DNA of 41,765 nt from an uncultured Planctomycetaceae bacterium. GTDB taxonomy: Bacteria; Planctomycetota; Planctomycetia; Pirellulales; UBA1268. Positions 1 through 10,365 of this stretch are shown piece by piece. The stretch is taken from NCBI GenBank assembly GCA_903877395.1, contig CAIRDU010000145.1, forward strand, positions 1 through 41,765. The letters run 5' to 3'. Position 1 is the first letter of the stretch. Every line of letters starts with the position of its first letter. The position numbers and the translations under genes are program-made. The notes beneath the pieces were generated by a model. The model searched no databases, had not been told where the DNA came from, and was given only the letters and a program-made list of their open reading frames with translations.

Positions 1-1
1 C

Positions 2-223
2 TTCTTGCCACCCGCCAAAGACGACACGTGGTTTACGCAGGAGCTCGTCGTCAAAGGCAAGGCCATGGCTGTGATCGTGGACGGTAGGGTGTTGTTTGAG
101 TTTGTGGAACCCGACGGCGTAACGGGCACTCGCAAGCTGTCGGCGGGCACATTTGCGTTGCAGGCTCACGATCCCGGTAGCGAAGTGCACTACAAAAACA
201 TCCGCGTGAAGCGGTTGCCATAG
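2..223 (+). CDS. C-terminal fragment of a DUF1080 (3-keto-disaccharide hydrolase-like) protein, truncated by window start
   Basis: Frame open from window edge to TAG at 223; '...GTFALQAHDPGSEVHYKNIRVKRLP' is a typical DUF1080 C-terminus. Confidence 0.75.
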   Translation, partial: FLPPAKDDTWFTQELVVKGKAMAVIVDGRVLFEFVEPDGVTGTRKLSAGTFALQAHDPGSEVHYKNIRVKRLP

Positions 224-460
224 CCCAAGATTTTACCGTTATGCTCGCTCACCAGTCCACATGCTGGTCCATGCTAGCACGGGCATACAAGCAAAATGCG
301 AGCATAGCAAAACGCCGACCAATATTTCATTGCAACACCCCCGCGTGCAGCAACACAATTCATTCGGGCTCGACGGCGTTGACCCCAGCGGCTTCAAACC
401 CTTAAATTTGCGCGGCTCTATTTGTGAACCATCGGCATCCTGCCGCGACGCCCCAAACCA

Positions 461-1435
461 GTGAGTGCTCCCATGATCACGTCTCCATTGCCTGCCGGAA
501 TTCGCAACGACATTACTCAGTGCATCGGCCGCACGCCGTTGGTGCGGCTCCGCCGGGTGACAGAGGGCTGCGTGGCCCATGTAGTCGGTAAAATTGAAAA
601 CATGAATCCGCTTTGGAGCGTGAAAGACAGAATCGCCTGTGCGATGATCGAAGCGGCTGAACGCGATGGACTCATTGGTCCTGACACAATCATCATAGAG
701 CCAACCAGCGGCAACACAGGAATCGGTCTGGCGTATGTCTGTGCAGCGCGGGGGTACAAACTGCGTGTCACAATGCCCGAAAGCATGAGTCTCGAGCGAC
801 GTAGGATGCTCAAGGCATTGGGGGCCGAACTGGTGCTCACGCCGGCAGCCGAGGGCATGCCAGGTGCCGTGCGGCATGCCGAAGAGATCAGTCAGTCGAG
901 CAAACAGTTCTTTATGCCGCAGCAGTTTAAGAACCCAGCGAATCCAGAAGTTCACCGCCGCACCACGGCAGAGGAAATCTGGCAGGACACAGAGGGGCAG
1001 ATTGATATGATCGTGTGTGGTGTCGGCACCGGCGGCACCATTACAGGCATCGGCGAAGTGCTGAAGAGCCGCAAGCCCGATGTGAAGGTGGTCGCCGTTG
1101 AGCCGCTGAACAGCCCAGTTATCTCCCAGAAACTTGCTGGCCAGCCGATCAAGCCAGGGAGGCACACGCTCCAAGGCATCGGCGCGGGTTTTATTCCAGA
1201 CATACTCAACCTCGACATCATTGATGAGGTGGTCAAGGTGGACGATGAAGATGCCATGGAAACAGCCCGACAGATGGCCAAACGCGAGGGGTTGATGTGC
1301 GGGATCAGTTGTGGTGCGGCCGCCTGGGGTGCATTACAGATGGCTCGCCGTCAGGAAAACGCCGGCAAGCTCATCGTTGTCGTGCTGCCCGATCTGGGTG
1401 AACGCTATCTCTCGACTAGGCTTTTTCCAGAGTAG
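461..1435 (+). CDS. cysK: Cysteine synthase (O-acetylserine sulfhydrylase), PLP-dependent
   Basis: GTG start; NPLWSVKDR lysine motif, [36 protein letters not shown]. Confidence 0.93.
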   Translation: MSAPMITSPLPAGIRNDITQCIGRTPLVRLRRVTEGCVAHVVGKIENMNPLWSVKDRIACAMIEAAERDGLIGPDTIIIEPTSGNTGIGLAYVCAARGYKLRVTMPESMSLERRRMLKALGAELVLTPAAEGMPGAVRHAEEISQSSKQFFMPQQFKNPANPEVHRRTTAEEIWQDTEGQIDMIVCGVGTGGTITGIGEVLKSRKPDVKVVAVEPLNSPVISQKLAGQPIKPGRHTLQGIGAGFIPDILNLDIIDEVVKVDDEDAMETARQMAKREGLMCGISCGAAAWGALQMARRQENAGKLIVVVLPDLGERYLSTRLFPE

Positions 1436-1472
1436 GGCACGTTTGAATTGTGCGATACGTTTGCTGAGTGGA

Positions 1473-2276
1473 TCACTTGCTCTGGTTTCGGCGCTGGTTG
1501 AACAGCCAGTCGAAGACTGCAGGATCGCCGTAGGCGGGCGTCCAGGCATCGTGCCCGATGCCAGAGAATTCGGAGTATCGTGGCGAACCCCCGGCTGCTT
1601 TCACCGCCTCGATCATGGTGCGGGATCGCTCTACAGGCACGGCTGTGTCGGCATCGCCATGGAAGCACCAGATCGGTAGTGCGGCCAACTTGAGACCTGT
1701 TCGTTCGTCGCCGCCGCCGCAGATTGGGATGATCGCAGCGAATCGATCCGGCAAACGTGAGGCCAAATCCCACGTGCCGTAGCCACCCATCGAGAGGCCG
1801 GTCAGATAGATACGATCGGGATCCACGTTTTCGTGATCGAGCACATCGTTCATGGCTGCCAGCGCGGCCGAGAGGTCGGTGGTCGGCTGTGGTGGTTGGG
1901 GCGTGCTTTTCTTGTCGTTCCACGAGACATCCGCCCAGCGTTCATCCATTCGGCACTGCGGGGCAAGCACAAAGCAGGGGTGCTTGTGTTGCGAGTGTGG
2001 CTCGGCCATCCATGTGGGCAGATACTTGAGCTGCTTCAGATTATCGCTGCCCCGCTCTCCAGCACCGTGTAGAAAAAGTACGAGGGGATATCGCTGGCCT
2101 TTGGGAAGCGTCTTTGGACGAAGCAAACGGTAGCGAAACGCAACGTCGGTGCCAGATTCCGACACTTTTACAGTGCGTTCCTCAAAGGGCGTGCGGGCAT
2201 CGAGGGCAACCCGATCGAGTTGGTTCGCTTCCGGAGCCTGAGTTATTTGCACAGTTGCTCCCGGCTCAATGTCCAT
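1473..2276 (-). CDS. Alpha/beta hydrolase, PHB depolymerase/prolyl oligopeptidase-like esterase
   Basis: LVLFLHGAGERGSDN, GLSMGGYGTW nucleophile elbow, HGDADTAVPVERS, GIGHDAW. Start chosen at ATG 2276, just after the TGA of the upstream gene; alternative in-frame start at 2300. Confidence 0.85.
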   Translation of the reverse strand: MDIEPGATVQITQAPEANQLDRVALDARTPFEERTVKVSESGTDVAFRYRLLRPKTLPKGQRYPLVLFLHGAGERGSDNLKQLKYLPTWMAEPHSQHKHPCFVLAPQCRMDERWADVSWNDKKSTPQPPQPTTDLSAALAAMNDVLDHENVDPDRIYLTGLSMGGYGTWDLASRLPDRFAAIIPICGGGDERTGLKLAALPIWCFHGDADTAVPVERSRTMIEAVKAAGGSPRYSEFSGIGHDAWTPAYGDPAVFDWLFNQRRNQSK

Positions 2277-2277
2277 C

Positions 2278-3003
2278 TCAAGACTCCTCTGCGGTATCAC
2301 CTAGGGATAGCTTGACGCGGCGGGGCATGCTCAAGCGAGAGAACATCCCAAGAGCGCCTTTTGGCAGCCCCAGAAATACTAGATGTTCAAACCATTTCGG
2401 GATCTCGCCAGCGAGTTTGCCAACCGCCGTGCCGCGGAGATCGAGCGACCTAAGATTTTTGAGATCTTTGAGTTGCTGGAGCCCTTCGTCGGTGAGCGTG
2501 CCGCCGGCCAGATCGAGCACAGAAAGATCCTTGAGCGATGCGGCGCGAAATCCGAGCAGGATCGCGTAGAGATCGTCGGCGGCCGGTCCCCGCAATCGCA
2601 CTGTCACAAGCTTGTCAGCGACATGGCCAAAGTCTTCCCCAAACGACTTTCTCAGCCAGTCAGTCTCTTCCATTTCGACCTCCCCGCCGCGTTCGATGGT
2701 CTCGGAGACCACCTCCTGCTGCTGCGAGTACGCGTCGATCTTGGATGCCAGCCACTCCAGTTTGCCAGCTTTAAACTTGACAAAGTCGTTGGCCTCATCA
2801 AATGCCTTTTGGACTCGGATAAACTGTTGTGGATCACCACCTCGATCGGGATGCATGGCCATCGCCTTCACGAGATATGCTTGCTTGACATCTTCTACGG
2901 TCACCGGTGGCTTGAGCCCCAAAATGGTTAAGCACTCAGGATGCGTTTGATCGGCCGTCGGTTGAGAAGCAGGTGTGGGCTGAGAGGCAGATGGTTGGGG
3001 CAT
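2278..3003 (-). CDS. J-domain (DnaJ-like) protein fused to leucine-rich-repeat-like C-terminus
   Basis: LTILGLKPPVTVEDVKQAYLVKAMAMHPDRGGDPQQFIRVQKAFDEA (HPD motif), then LSVLDLAGGTLTDEGLQQLKDLKNLRSLDLRGTAV. Alternative start at 3024. Confidence 0.8.
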   Translation of the reverse strand: MPQPSASQPTPASQPTADQTHPECLTILGLKPPVTVEDVKQAYLVKAMAMHPDRGGDPQQFIRVQKAFDEANDFVKFKAGKLEWLASKIDAYSQQQEVVSETIERGGEVEMEETDWLRKSFGEDFGHVADKLVTVRLRGPAADDLYAILLGFRAASLKDLSVLDLAGGTLTDEGLQQLKDLKNLRSLDLRGTAVGKLAGEIPKWFEHLVFLGLPKGALGMFSRLSMPRRVKLSLGDTAEES

Positions 3004-3207
3004 AGAAAAGGCCGTTCGGAGCAAGGGGAACCGGCGAGCGAACTCCCGGAAGATTTCCCCCCCAGACTAAACGAGTTTTAGTACGAGAAGCAAACTTGAG
3101 TACCAGAAGCAAATTGAGCCCCAGATTTCAGAGGCGGTCTCGCCTTGATTGCGGTGGCCTCATTCTCTATTTTCCCACATGGATTCCCCAGCCAAGGAGG
3201 GCTTTTG

Positions 3208-5226
3208 ATGAACTGGCTCAACCAGAGCGTTGATTTCGTGCGCACGCGGTACTCTTGGAAGATAGGGCCCGCAGCGACACACAAAGCCCCACAGTCCCCC
3301 AGCCTCGCTGATTCACTGCGACAGATGCTGGCCATTTTGAGCGTTGTGGCGGCGTGTCTTGTATGGCGTTTATTTGCGGGTGGCGTTCAAGCAGACGCCA
3401 CGCCACCGACGACTGCACCAAAGCCAATGTCTGGCGTCGTGCATCCTGCCGCCGGCCAGCCAGCCATCGATACGATGATGGCGATGGTAAACGGTGCCGA
3501 GATTGGCCGGGCCCAACTCACCGCCGAGTGCTTGAGTCGCCACGGCACTGCTGTGTTGGAGACACTTGTCAATCGCAAGATCATCGAGCAAGCCTGTCTG
3601 CGTCAGGGAGTGACGGTAACCGCACAGGATATCGATGCCGATATCGATGCGATGTCGCGCAGGTTTAACGTGCCTCGCGACCAGTGGATCGAACTCATTC
3701 AAAAGGAGCGAGGGATCACCGCCCGCCAGTATTCCGAGGAGATCGTCTGGCCGATGGTATCGCTGCGCAGGTTGGCCCATGCAGCCATTGAACCGGCTCC
3801 CGAAGAAGTGACACAAGCCTTTGAAAACCAGTTTGGCCCATCGGTCAAAGCGCGCATCATTGTGGTGCGTTCGCAGTTGGAAGCCGAGCAGTTGCGAGCC
3901 AAGGCGATCGCAGCACCAAACGATTTTGGTGCGTTGGCACGGCAGCATTCCGTGGACGTCGGCAGTGCCAGCGCAAACGGTTGGGTGCAGCCGATTCGCA
4001 GGCATTCTGGCGAAGCTCGCTTTGAGGCAGTTGCCTTCGGACTTTCGCCGGGAGGAATATCCACAGTCGTGCAGGTGGCCGATCAGTTTATCGTGGTGAA
4101 GTGCGAGGGCCATCTGCCTGCCGCCGACGCGAAGTTTGAGGAAGTAAGAGCGAGGCTTGCAGAGGAACTCCGCGAACGGAAGAGCCGTGCGGCTTCGGGC
4201 GATTTTTTTCGCCAACTGCAGGAAGCCTCTACCGTAGAAAATATCCTCAACGATCCAGTTCGAAGTGCCGCAAATCCGGGTATGGCGGCAAGCGTCAACG
4301 GAGATCGCATTGAGGTCGCTCAAGTGCAAAACGTCTGCCTAGAGAGGCATGGCGCCGAGGTGATCGAGATTCTTATCACCCGTGCGCTCTTGCAGCAGGC
4401 GCTCGATCGGGAGCGGCAGAAGGTGACGCAGGCCGATATTAACGCAGAGATTGTTCGTGCCGCAGAGGCGATGGGCTTTCGCAAGGCCGATGGCTCGGCC
4501 GATACTGCCGCGTGGCTGGAACGGGTCACGCGGGATCAAAAAATGCCGCTACGGCACTACGCCGAAGACATTGTGCAGCCGACTGTCGCGCTTCAGAAGC
4601 TCGTGGGGAAGGTGCCCGTGTCGAAGGAGGACCTGGACAAAGCGTTTGCAGCCACGTTTGGGCCGCGGGCAAAGTGCCGGGTGATTGTGTTGGATAATCA
4701 GCGGCGAGCCCAAGAGGTGTGGCAACTGGCCCGGGAGCAATTGTCGGTCGAACGCATCGGCGAACTGGCCGAGAAATACTCGGTCGATCCCACGAGTCGA
4801 ACGTTGCGAGGCGAGGTGCCACCAATCCAGCGACACGGCGGTCAACCCGCCCTTGAGCGGGAGGCTTTTGCACTCAAACCTGGCGAACTGTCGGGCGTGG
4901 TGCAGGTGTCGGATCGGTTTATCGTGCTGTTCTGCGAAGGCTATACGAACCCCGCGGCGGTACAATTTTCCGAGGTGCGGGATGAACTGTTTGCAGACAT
5001 TTTTGAGAAAAAACAACGGATCGAGATGGCACGGTATTTTTCTCACCTGCGAGAAGGCGCGGCGATCGACAATTTTTTGGCAGGCACGAGCCAGTCGCCC
5101 GCTCAGGCGACCACTCCACGGGCTGGGTCGCCTCCGAAGTCGATGCTTTCGGCCAGCGAGATCGAAGATTTGGGCCGTCCGCGTGCCGGTAGTCGGCAGG
5201 CCGCCCAGTCGGTCCCCAGCCGATAA
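3208..5226 (+). CDS. SurA/PpiC-like peptidylprolyl isomerase, membrane-anchored, with two tandem homologous modules
   Basis: ATG preceded by AAGGAGG; N-terminal hydrophobic segment; two copies of a SurA-N-like plus parvulin-like unit ([42 protein letters not shown] / [42 protein letters not shown]). Confidence 0.82.
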   Translation: MNWLNQSVDFVRTRYSWKIGPAATHKAPQSPSLADSLRQMLAILSVVAACLVWRLFAGGVQADATPPTTAPKPMSGVVHPAAGQPAIDTMMAMVNGAEIGRAQLTAECLSRHGTAVLETLVNRKIIEQACLRQGVTVTAQDIDADIDAMSRRFNVPRDQWIELIQKERGITARQYSEEIVWPMVSLRRLAHAAIEPAPEEVTQAFENQFGPSVKARIIVVRSQLEAEQLRAKAIAAPNDFGALARQHSVDVGSASANGWVQPIRRHSGEARFEAVAFGLSPGGISTVVQVADQFIVVKCEGHLPAADAKFEEVRARLAEELRERKSRAASGDFFRQLQEASTVENILNDPVRSAANPGMAASVNGDRIEVAQVQNVCLERHGAEVIEILITRALLQQALDRERQKVTQADINAEIVRAAEAMGFRKADGSADTAAWLERVTRDQKMPLRHYAEDIVQPTVALQKLVGKVPVSKEDLDKAFAATFGPRAKCRVIVLDNQRRAQEVWQLAREQLSVERIGELAEKYSVDPTSRTLRGEVPPIQRHGGQPALEREAFALKPGELSGVVQVSDRFIVLFCEGYTNPAAVQFSEVRDELFADIFEKKQRIEMARYFSHLREGAAIDNFLAGTSQSPAQATTPRAGSPPKSMLSASEIEDLGRPRAGSRQAAQSVPSR

Positions 5227-5317
5227 GCAGCCTCGTCGAAGCCCGAATGGAGGGCGAGTCGATTCGCAGAGCCTGTCAGATCGGTGTAAGATAGAACACC
5301 TCCTCCGGACTCAATGC

Positions 5318-6712
5318 ATGACCACGCCATCTGATTCGATCCCTTCCAAGTTGCCCGTTTCGGCGTCGCTGCCTCTCAATTCTGCGACCAATGTGGCTCA
5401 GGATCGGGCATCCAAGAGCGACGATCTCGCGGATATCGCCCCGGTGGACCTCAACCGGCCGTTTGAGATTCGTGTGGCTGATCGGATCTCTCAACTGCCC
5501 CCCTATCTCTTTGCCCGGATTAACCAACTGACGTATCAAAAACGGCGGGCCGGAACCGACGTGATCGATATGAGCATGGGCAATCCATCCGATCCTCCGT
5601 CACAGCGGGTGATCGAGAAGCTCACTGAGGCGGCCAACGATCCCCGCAATCACGGCTATGCACCGGCCTTGGGGATCATGAGTCTTCGCCGCGAGGTGGC
5701 CTCGCGGTATCTGAAGAAGTGGGGGGTGCGGCTGGATCCAGAATCTGAGGTGATCTCTACGCTTGGCTCAAAGGAAGGATTTGGCCACCTCTGCTTGGCG
5801 CTGATCTGTCCGGGTGACAGTGCGGTGGTGCCGGCGCCCTCGTACCCGGCCCACGTCTATGGAGTGGCGTTGGCGTCGGGTAATCCCGTACTCATCGATA
5901 CAACCGATCCATCCCGCTACCTCTCCGATATTGCAAAGACGTGCGAAACGATTCAACCAAAGATGGTGGTTGTTAATTTTCCACACAACCCAACGGCTAC
6001 CGTCGTGGGCCCCGATTTCTACGAAGACGTTGTGGGTTTGGCAAAACGCTACGGCTTCATGCTCGTCTCCGATCTGGCCTACGCAGACGTCACATTCGAC
6101 GGCTACACCACTCCCAGTATTCTGGCAGTGGACGGAGCTAAGCGGTTTGCCATCGAGTTCACCACGATGAGCAAGGGCTTCAACATGGCTGGCTGGCGAG
6201 TGGGCTTCTGCGCTGGCAACCGCGAGATCGTGCGGGCGCTTGGAACGATCAAGACCTACTACGACTACGGTATGTTTCGCCCGATCCAGATTGCGGCGAT
6301 CATGGCGCTTCGGCACGGCGAAGCCGATGTTGAGGCACAGGCAAAAGTGTACGAGCACCGCCGCGACGTGCTCTGCGAAGGCCTTGCCCGTATTGGCTGG
6401 CCGGTGACGATTCCAAAGGCCAGTATGTTTGTCTGGGCCAAGATTCCGGAACCATTTGCGAGCCGGATGACGAGTATGGAGTTTGCCACAAAATTACTGG
6501 AAGAAGCAGACGTTGCCGTCAGCCCAGGGGCGGGCTTCGGCGCAGCTGGCGAGGGCTACGTCAGGCTGGCTTTGATTGAAAATGAAAACAGACTTCGCCA
6601 AGCCGTGCGGCAGATCGGTCGGGCTCTTGGCGACGAGTTCAAAGCCGCCTCCACCAACTTCGCCCCAAACACACCGTCTTCCCTCTCCCCGGCATCCAAA
6701 CCCGAGGCGTAA
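5318..6712 (+). CDS. Class I/II PLP-dependent aminotransferase (AlaA / LL-DAP aminotransferase-like)
   Basis: Internal ATG 5318 in ORF 4685-6712; [54 protein letters not shown] (PLP Lys). Upstream part of the ORF overlaps the SurA-like gene. Confidence 0.9.
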   Translation: MTTPSDSIPSKLPVSASLPLNSATNVAQDRASKSDDLADIAPVDLNRPFEIRVADRISQLPPYLFARINQLTYQKRRAGTDVIDMSMGNPSDPPSQRVIEKLTEAANDPRNHGYAPALGIMSLRREVASRYLKKWGVRLDPESEVISTLGSKEGFGHLCLALICPGDSAVVPAPSYPAHVYGVALASGNPVLIDTTDPSRYLSDIAKTCETIQPKMVVVNFPHNPTATVVGPDFYEDVVGLAKRYGFMLVSDLAYADVTFDGYTTPSILAVDGAKRFAIEFTTMSKGFNMAGWRVGFCAGNREIVRALGTIKTYYDYGMFRPIQIAAIMALRHGEADVEAQAKVYEHRRDVLCEGLARIGWPVTIPKASMFVWAKIPEPFASRMTSMEFATKLLEEADVAVSPGAGFGAAGEGYVRLALIENENRLRQAVRQIGRALGDEFKAASTNFAPNTPSSLSPASKPEA

Positions 6713-6785
6713 GCCGGAACAGAACCCAAGCGGCTTCACGTGTCTCAACGTGTTTTGCCGCCGGCCAACCATCGGCCGCCAAGTG

Positions 6786-8330
6786 TTACAGTTCTGGACA
6801 AACAGCTTCAGCAACGGCGGCTTCCCGTAATTTCTCCAAGGCTTTGGCCTCGATTTGTCGAACCCGCTCCTTCGTCACGCCCAAAGCCGAGCCGACTTCC
6901 TTCAGCGTTTGCGGCTCTCGCTCATGATCGAGACCGTAGCGGCGGATGATGATTGTCTGCTCCCGCGAATCGAGCCGGTCGAGGAACTTCCCTACCTGCT
7001 GCATCCGGTCGCTTTCGGCGAGGCGTTGCTGTGACTCGTCGGGGTGGCGATCGGTGGCACTTTGGAGCAGGTCCATGTCGGCAGCACAGAAGCGGTCGCG
7101 ACGCCGATGCTCGTCGGGAATCGTGCGGGCATAATTCATCATGATCGCCCATGAAGCATACGTACTAAACTTGTTGCCCCGCGAGTAATCAAACTTCTCA
7201 ACGGCGCGAATGAGTGACATGTTGCCATCGCTGACCAAATCGAAGAAGCTGTCGCCTGGCGAGACGCGACGTTTGGCAATCGAGACCACCAAGCGAAGGT
7301 TCGCGCGCACCAGACGGTTTTTGAGGGCCACGACTTCTTCGTAGATCTTGTCGATTTGATCCATTAACCGCGTGCTTGGACGCTCCGGGTTGAGCTGCTC
7401 TCGCAGTTTCGACGCCTTGTACTTGAGGTAGTTGAACTTACGGAACAGCCACACTTCCTGCTCGCGGGTGAGGAGCGGCACTTCATAGAGGCTGGCCAGA
7501 TAGGCAGGCAATCCCGTGGGACGGCGAACCTTTTTAACTGCCTCTTCGGCACCAGGAAACGGCTGATCCACCACTTTTTCGGCGCTCTTGCGGGCAAATA
7601 GAGCGCTTGGCATGAAGTCGATCGGCAGTTGCAGCACGTGCTTCGCACGCTCGGCAAGGATCACCCGATAGATGCTGGCTCGCGAACGGCGGTAGCGAGC
7701 GGCGATGGAATCGACCTGTTCCCCACGCGCGTAAAGCTGATAGATCCGCTCGCAGGTTTCCTCCCGCAACCGGCCATCGTTCGCGGCAAAGACAGCTGAC
7801 TCAAGATGCTCCTGATCGTACTGTTTGATCGTATAGCGGATCGTTTCCACACTGCGGTTGAGCCGCTTGGCGATCCGACGATGCACGTCAGCCGGGCAGG
7901 CGCCAGCAGTAGCCAGTCGCCTAGCCCACGAGATGATTTTTTCTTGTTCATCGGCGGAAAGCTGGCTAAAACGGCTGCCACGCTGGATTCGCAGCGGATT
8001 GGTTTCCATGAAGCGATCGACCATGCTGGCCGGAAATCCAACTCGCTTGCGGCCCCCTACCTCGTAGTGCTGGGCTTGGAGTCCATGACCACGCCAGCGA
8101 GAGATCGTCTTGGTAGAAACGCTAAAACGCTTCGCGATTTCCTCGATCGACAGAACCTGCTCGCCACCGGTGGTTCCCGAAGGTTGGCCACTCGCTGCCA
8201 CGCGTTGGGCAACTGGTTGTGCGGGCGCGGGAGTGACGGTCTGAAAGTCTCCCGAACGCGGTTGGAACATCATCGGAATCTGATCGTCCTTGAACAGATG
8301 AACCAGTGGGTCTGAGTTATTGGATCGCAT
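6786..8330 (-). CDS. RNA polymerase sigma-70 family factor with N-terminal HTH modules
   Basis: Region 2 (NLRLVVSIAKRRVSPGDSFFDLVSDGNMSLIRAVEKFDYSRGNKFSTYASWAI), region 4 (LKEVGSALGVTKERVRQIEAKALEKLR), N-terminal VLSIEEIAKRFSVSTKTISRWRGHGL; ATG 8330 preceded by AGGAG. Confidence 0.9.
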   Translation of the reverse strand: MRSNNSDPLVHLFKDDQIPMMFQPRSGDFQTVTPAPAQPVAQRVAASGQPSGTTGGEQVLSIEEIAKRFSVSTKTISRWRGHGLQAQHYEVGGRKRVGFPASMVDRFMETNPLRIQRGSRFSQLSADEQEKIISWARRLATAGACPADVHRRIAKRLNRSVETIRYTIKQYDQEHLESAVFAANDGRLREETCERIYQLYARGEQVDSIAARYRRSRASIYRVILAERAKHVLQLPIDFMPSALFARKSAEKVVDQPFPGAEEAVKKVRRPTGLPAYLASLYEVPLLTREQEVWLFRKFNYLKYKASKLREQLNPERPSTRLMDQIDKIYEEVVALKNRLVRANLRLVVSIAKRRVSPGDSFFDLVSDGNMSLIRAVEKFDYSRGNKFSTYASWAIMMNYARTIPDEHRRRDRFCAADMDLLQSATDRHPDESQQRLAESDRMQQVGKFLDRLDSREQTIIIRRYGLDHEREPQTLKEVGSALGVTKERVRQIEAKALEKLREAAVAEAVCPEL

Positions 8331-8778
8331 GACTGTATCTCCTGTGTCGATGATCTGCCGAGAGAACCTAGTTCCACCGAAAGACCACAAAACCACCGCA
8401 TCGAAACCGTCCACGCTTGGGGGGCCATCCGTAACCCCCCACCGCATCTCTTGGACGTGAGATTTATACGCACCCACACTTGAAAGGTTCGGAGTCCGGC
8501 CGATTTTCTTGAGTTTTTTTCGTCGAGACTGATTAAACAGACGTTTTTTTGGCCACCAGATTCTAAGAGTCTATTGGCTCAGGGGGGGCTTTTGCTAGTG
8601 GACACCTAGTATTTTCTGGCAGATAAACGGTTGAAATTGGGTGAGATAGACATGCAAAAGAGAAGAAAACAGTTGCTTTTGGCTCTGAAATCCGAAAAGA
8701 GGCGTAGCCAGTGTTGTTTGCGATGCGTCTCACGGTGCCATCTTGCCAAGGCCAGCTAGTGAATAAAGGGGAAACACG

Positions 8779-10365
8779 ATGATAACCACAAGACATTCCC
8801 TAGAGAGAGCCTTCCTGTGCCTTGTGGCTCGGCGGCAGGGCCAGCATCTCAATGCGATCGTCGTGGTCAGCGGGATCCTGCTAGCGGGATTCATTCGGCC
8901 TGGCGGTGTCCAGGGGCAGGAAACCGATGCAGAAGAATCCATTGCGGCTTCGGTGGCCGCTGGGCCTCTGGAGCAGCGGGTGCGAGTGAAGTTGGATGTG
9001 GCTGGAGAATTATTTGCGTCAGCTGGCCGCGGCGAGGAGCCCGTCCGGCAGCCCATTGAAGTGTCGGCCCGATTCGACTTTATGGAATCCAAGGCCCAAG
9101 AGCCACCGGTCGTGGCTCGCGCTGCTGCAACTCGCCGCTATCTCGACGCCACGGCGGAGATTCGCGTGGATGGAAAAGTTTCGCGCACAGTGCTCGCCAA
9201 TGATGCCCGAATGCTCATGGTAGCGAGGCTAGGCACAACACCGGTGCCATTTCTCGCAGCGGCATTTCTATCGCGAGATGAACTGGATTTCCTAGAAACC
9301 CCGTTTGATTCGCTGCTGCTCGATGAATTGCTGCCGAAGGGCCCTGTGGCTGTCGGCGAATCGTGGCAGATTTCCGGCGATGTGACCGCTGGCCTGCTGG
9401 CCATCGATACGGTGGAGAACGGCGTGCTGGAAGCCACGCTCAAGGAAACTGGAGACGGCCGAGCGCAGATTTCGCTGGCCGGTATCGTTGAGGGTGCAGC
9501 AGATGGAGTGCCCACGCACGTTGTGGTTGAAGGCACGTTCACCGTTGCAGCAAGCGACGTTGAGGATTCTGAATCGTTGAATCGCCAGCATCTGGCTGGA
9601 CCTGTGGCCACTGTTTCAGTCGTACTTCGGGAACGCCGGCAGGCCAGCCACGTGGCAGCCGGATTTGAAGTGGAGGCTCGGCTGTCTGTGTCTAGGACGT
9701 CTCAACTACCCGCCACCACTTCCGAGAGCGACGCAGCAGCCGACAGCGTCGCCACTGAAGTTGTGACTGCCCAGGAGAGCCAGAGCGATACCTCGGCCAC
9801 CCAAGCCACCCAAGAGAAAGTCGTTCGAAGGCAAGGCATTGGACAGCCCGAGACGGTGTGGCACAGCGATCAGGCGGGTCGATACGATCTGGTGCACGAT
9901 CAGCGATGGCGTATGGTTGAAGATGGCCCCTCTGGCCTAGTGATGCGGCTGGTTGATTGCGGAGCGCTCGTGGGGCAGTGCTCGATCACAGCTCTGCCGC
10001 GAGCCGACGCCGACGTCACCCCGGCCATTGGCGAGGTGCAGCGAGATATTCAGCGGTCGCTGGCGGGGCAGTTCCGTGCCATCGAGGAAGCCACCGAAAC
10101 AACCCTGCACACAACCACGATCAACCCGATCAAGATGGTGCGAGTTGTGTCGGCCGGCACGGCCGAGAATCTGCCGTTTCGATGGATTCACTGTATTCTG
10201 TGGGATGCCCAAGGGAGGCGAGTGAGCGTCGCCTTCATGCTGGAGGCATCGATGCAAAAACGATTTGGCGACGCCGACCGTGAACTCGTCGAAGGGCTGC
10301 AGTTTGTCGCAAAGGATTCGGAATCCAAGCCCGCTGTCGCCAAGGAAGCCCGCCTGCCGCGATAG
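8779..10365 (+). CDS. Hypothetical secreted protein
   Basis: RBS-like AAGGGG upstream of ATG; N-terminal hydrophobic signal (LNAIVVVSGILLAGFI); no recognised domain. Confidence 0.7.
   Translation: MITTRHSLERAFLCLVARRQGQHLNAIVVVSGILLAGFIRPGGVQGQETDAEESIAASVAAGPLEQRVRVKLDVAGELFASAGRGEEPVRQPIEVSARFDFMESKAQEPPVVARAAATRRYLDATAEIRVDGKVSRTVLANDARMLMVARLGTTPVPFLAAAFLSRDELDFLETPFDSLLLDELLPKGPVAVGESWQISGDVTAGLLAIDTVENGVLEATLKETGDGRAQISLAGIVEGAADGVPTHVVVEGTFTVAASDVEDSESLNRQHLAGPVATVSVVLRERRQASHVAAGFEVEARLSVSRTSQLPATTSESDAAADSVATEVVTAQESQSDTSATQATQEKVVRRQGIGQPETVWHSDQAGRYDLVHDQRWRMVEDGPSGLVMRLVDCGALVGQCSITALPRADADVTPAIGEVQRDIQRSLAGQFRAIEEATETTLHTTTINPIKMVRVVSAGTAENLPFRWIHCILWDAQGRRVSVAFMLEASMQKRFGDADRELVEGLQFVAKDSESKPAVAKEARLPR

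Noticed and set aside
239-1174. 311-aa minus-strand ORF
   Set aside because: Antisense to cysK, whose plus-strand protein is strongly conserved; odd Cys/His/Trp composition, no family signature.
3370-4329. 319-aa minus-strand ORF
   Set aside because: Antisense to the SurA-like gene; typical shadow ORF of GC-rich coding DNA.
4685-5317. N-terminal 211 aa of the ORF containing the aminotransferase
   Set aside because: Overlaps the end of the SurA-like gene in another frame; Arg/Trp/Cys-rich nonsense composition; real start at 5318.
5768-6358. 196-aa minus-strand ORF
   Set aside because: Shadow ORF antisense to the aminotransferase.
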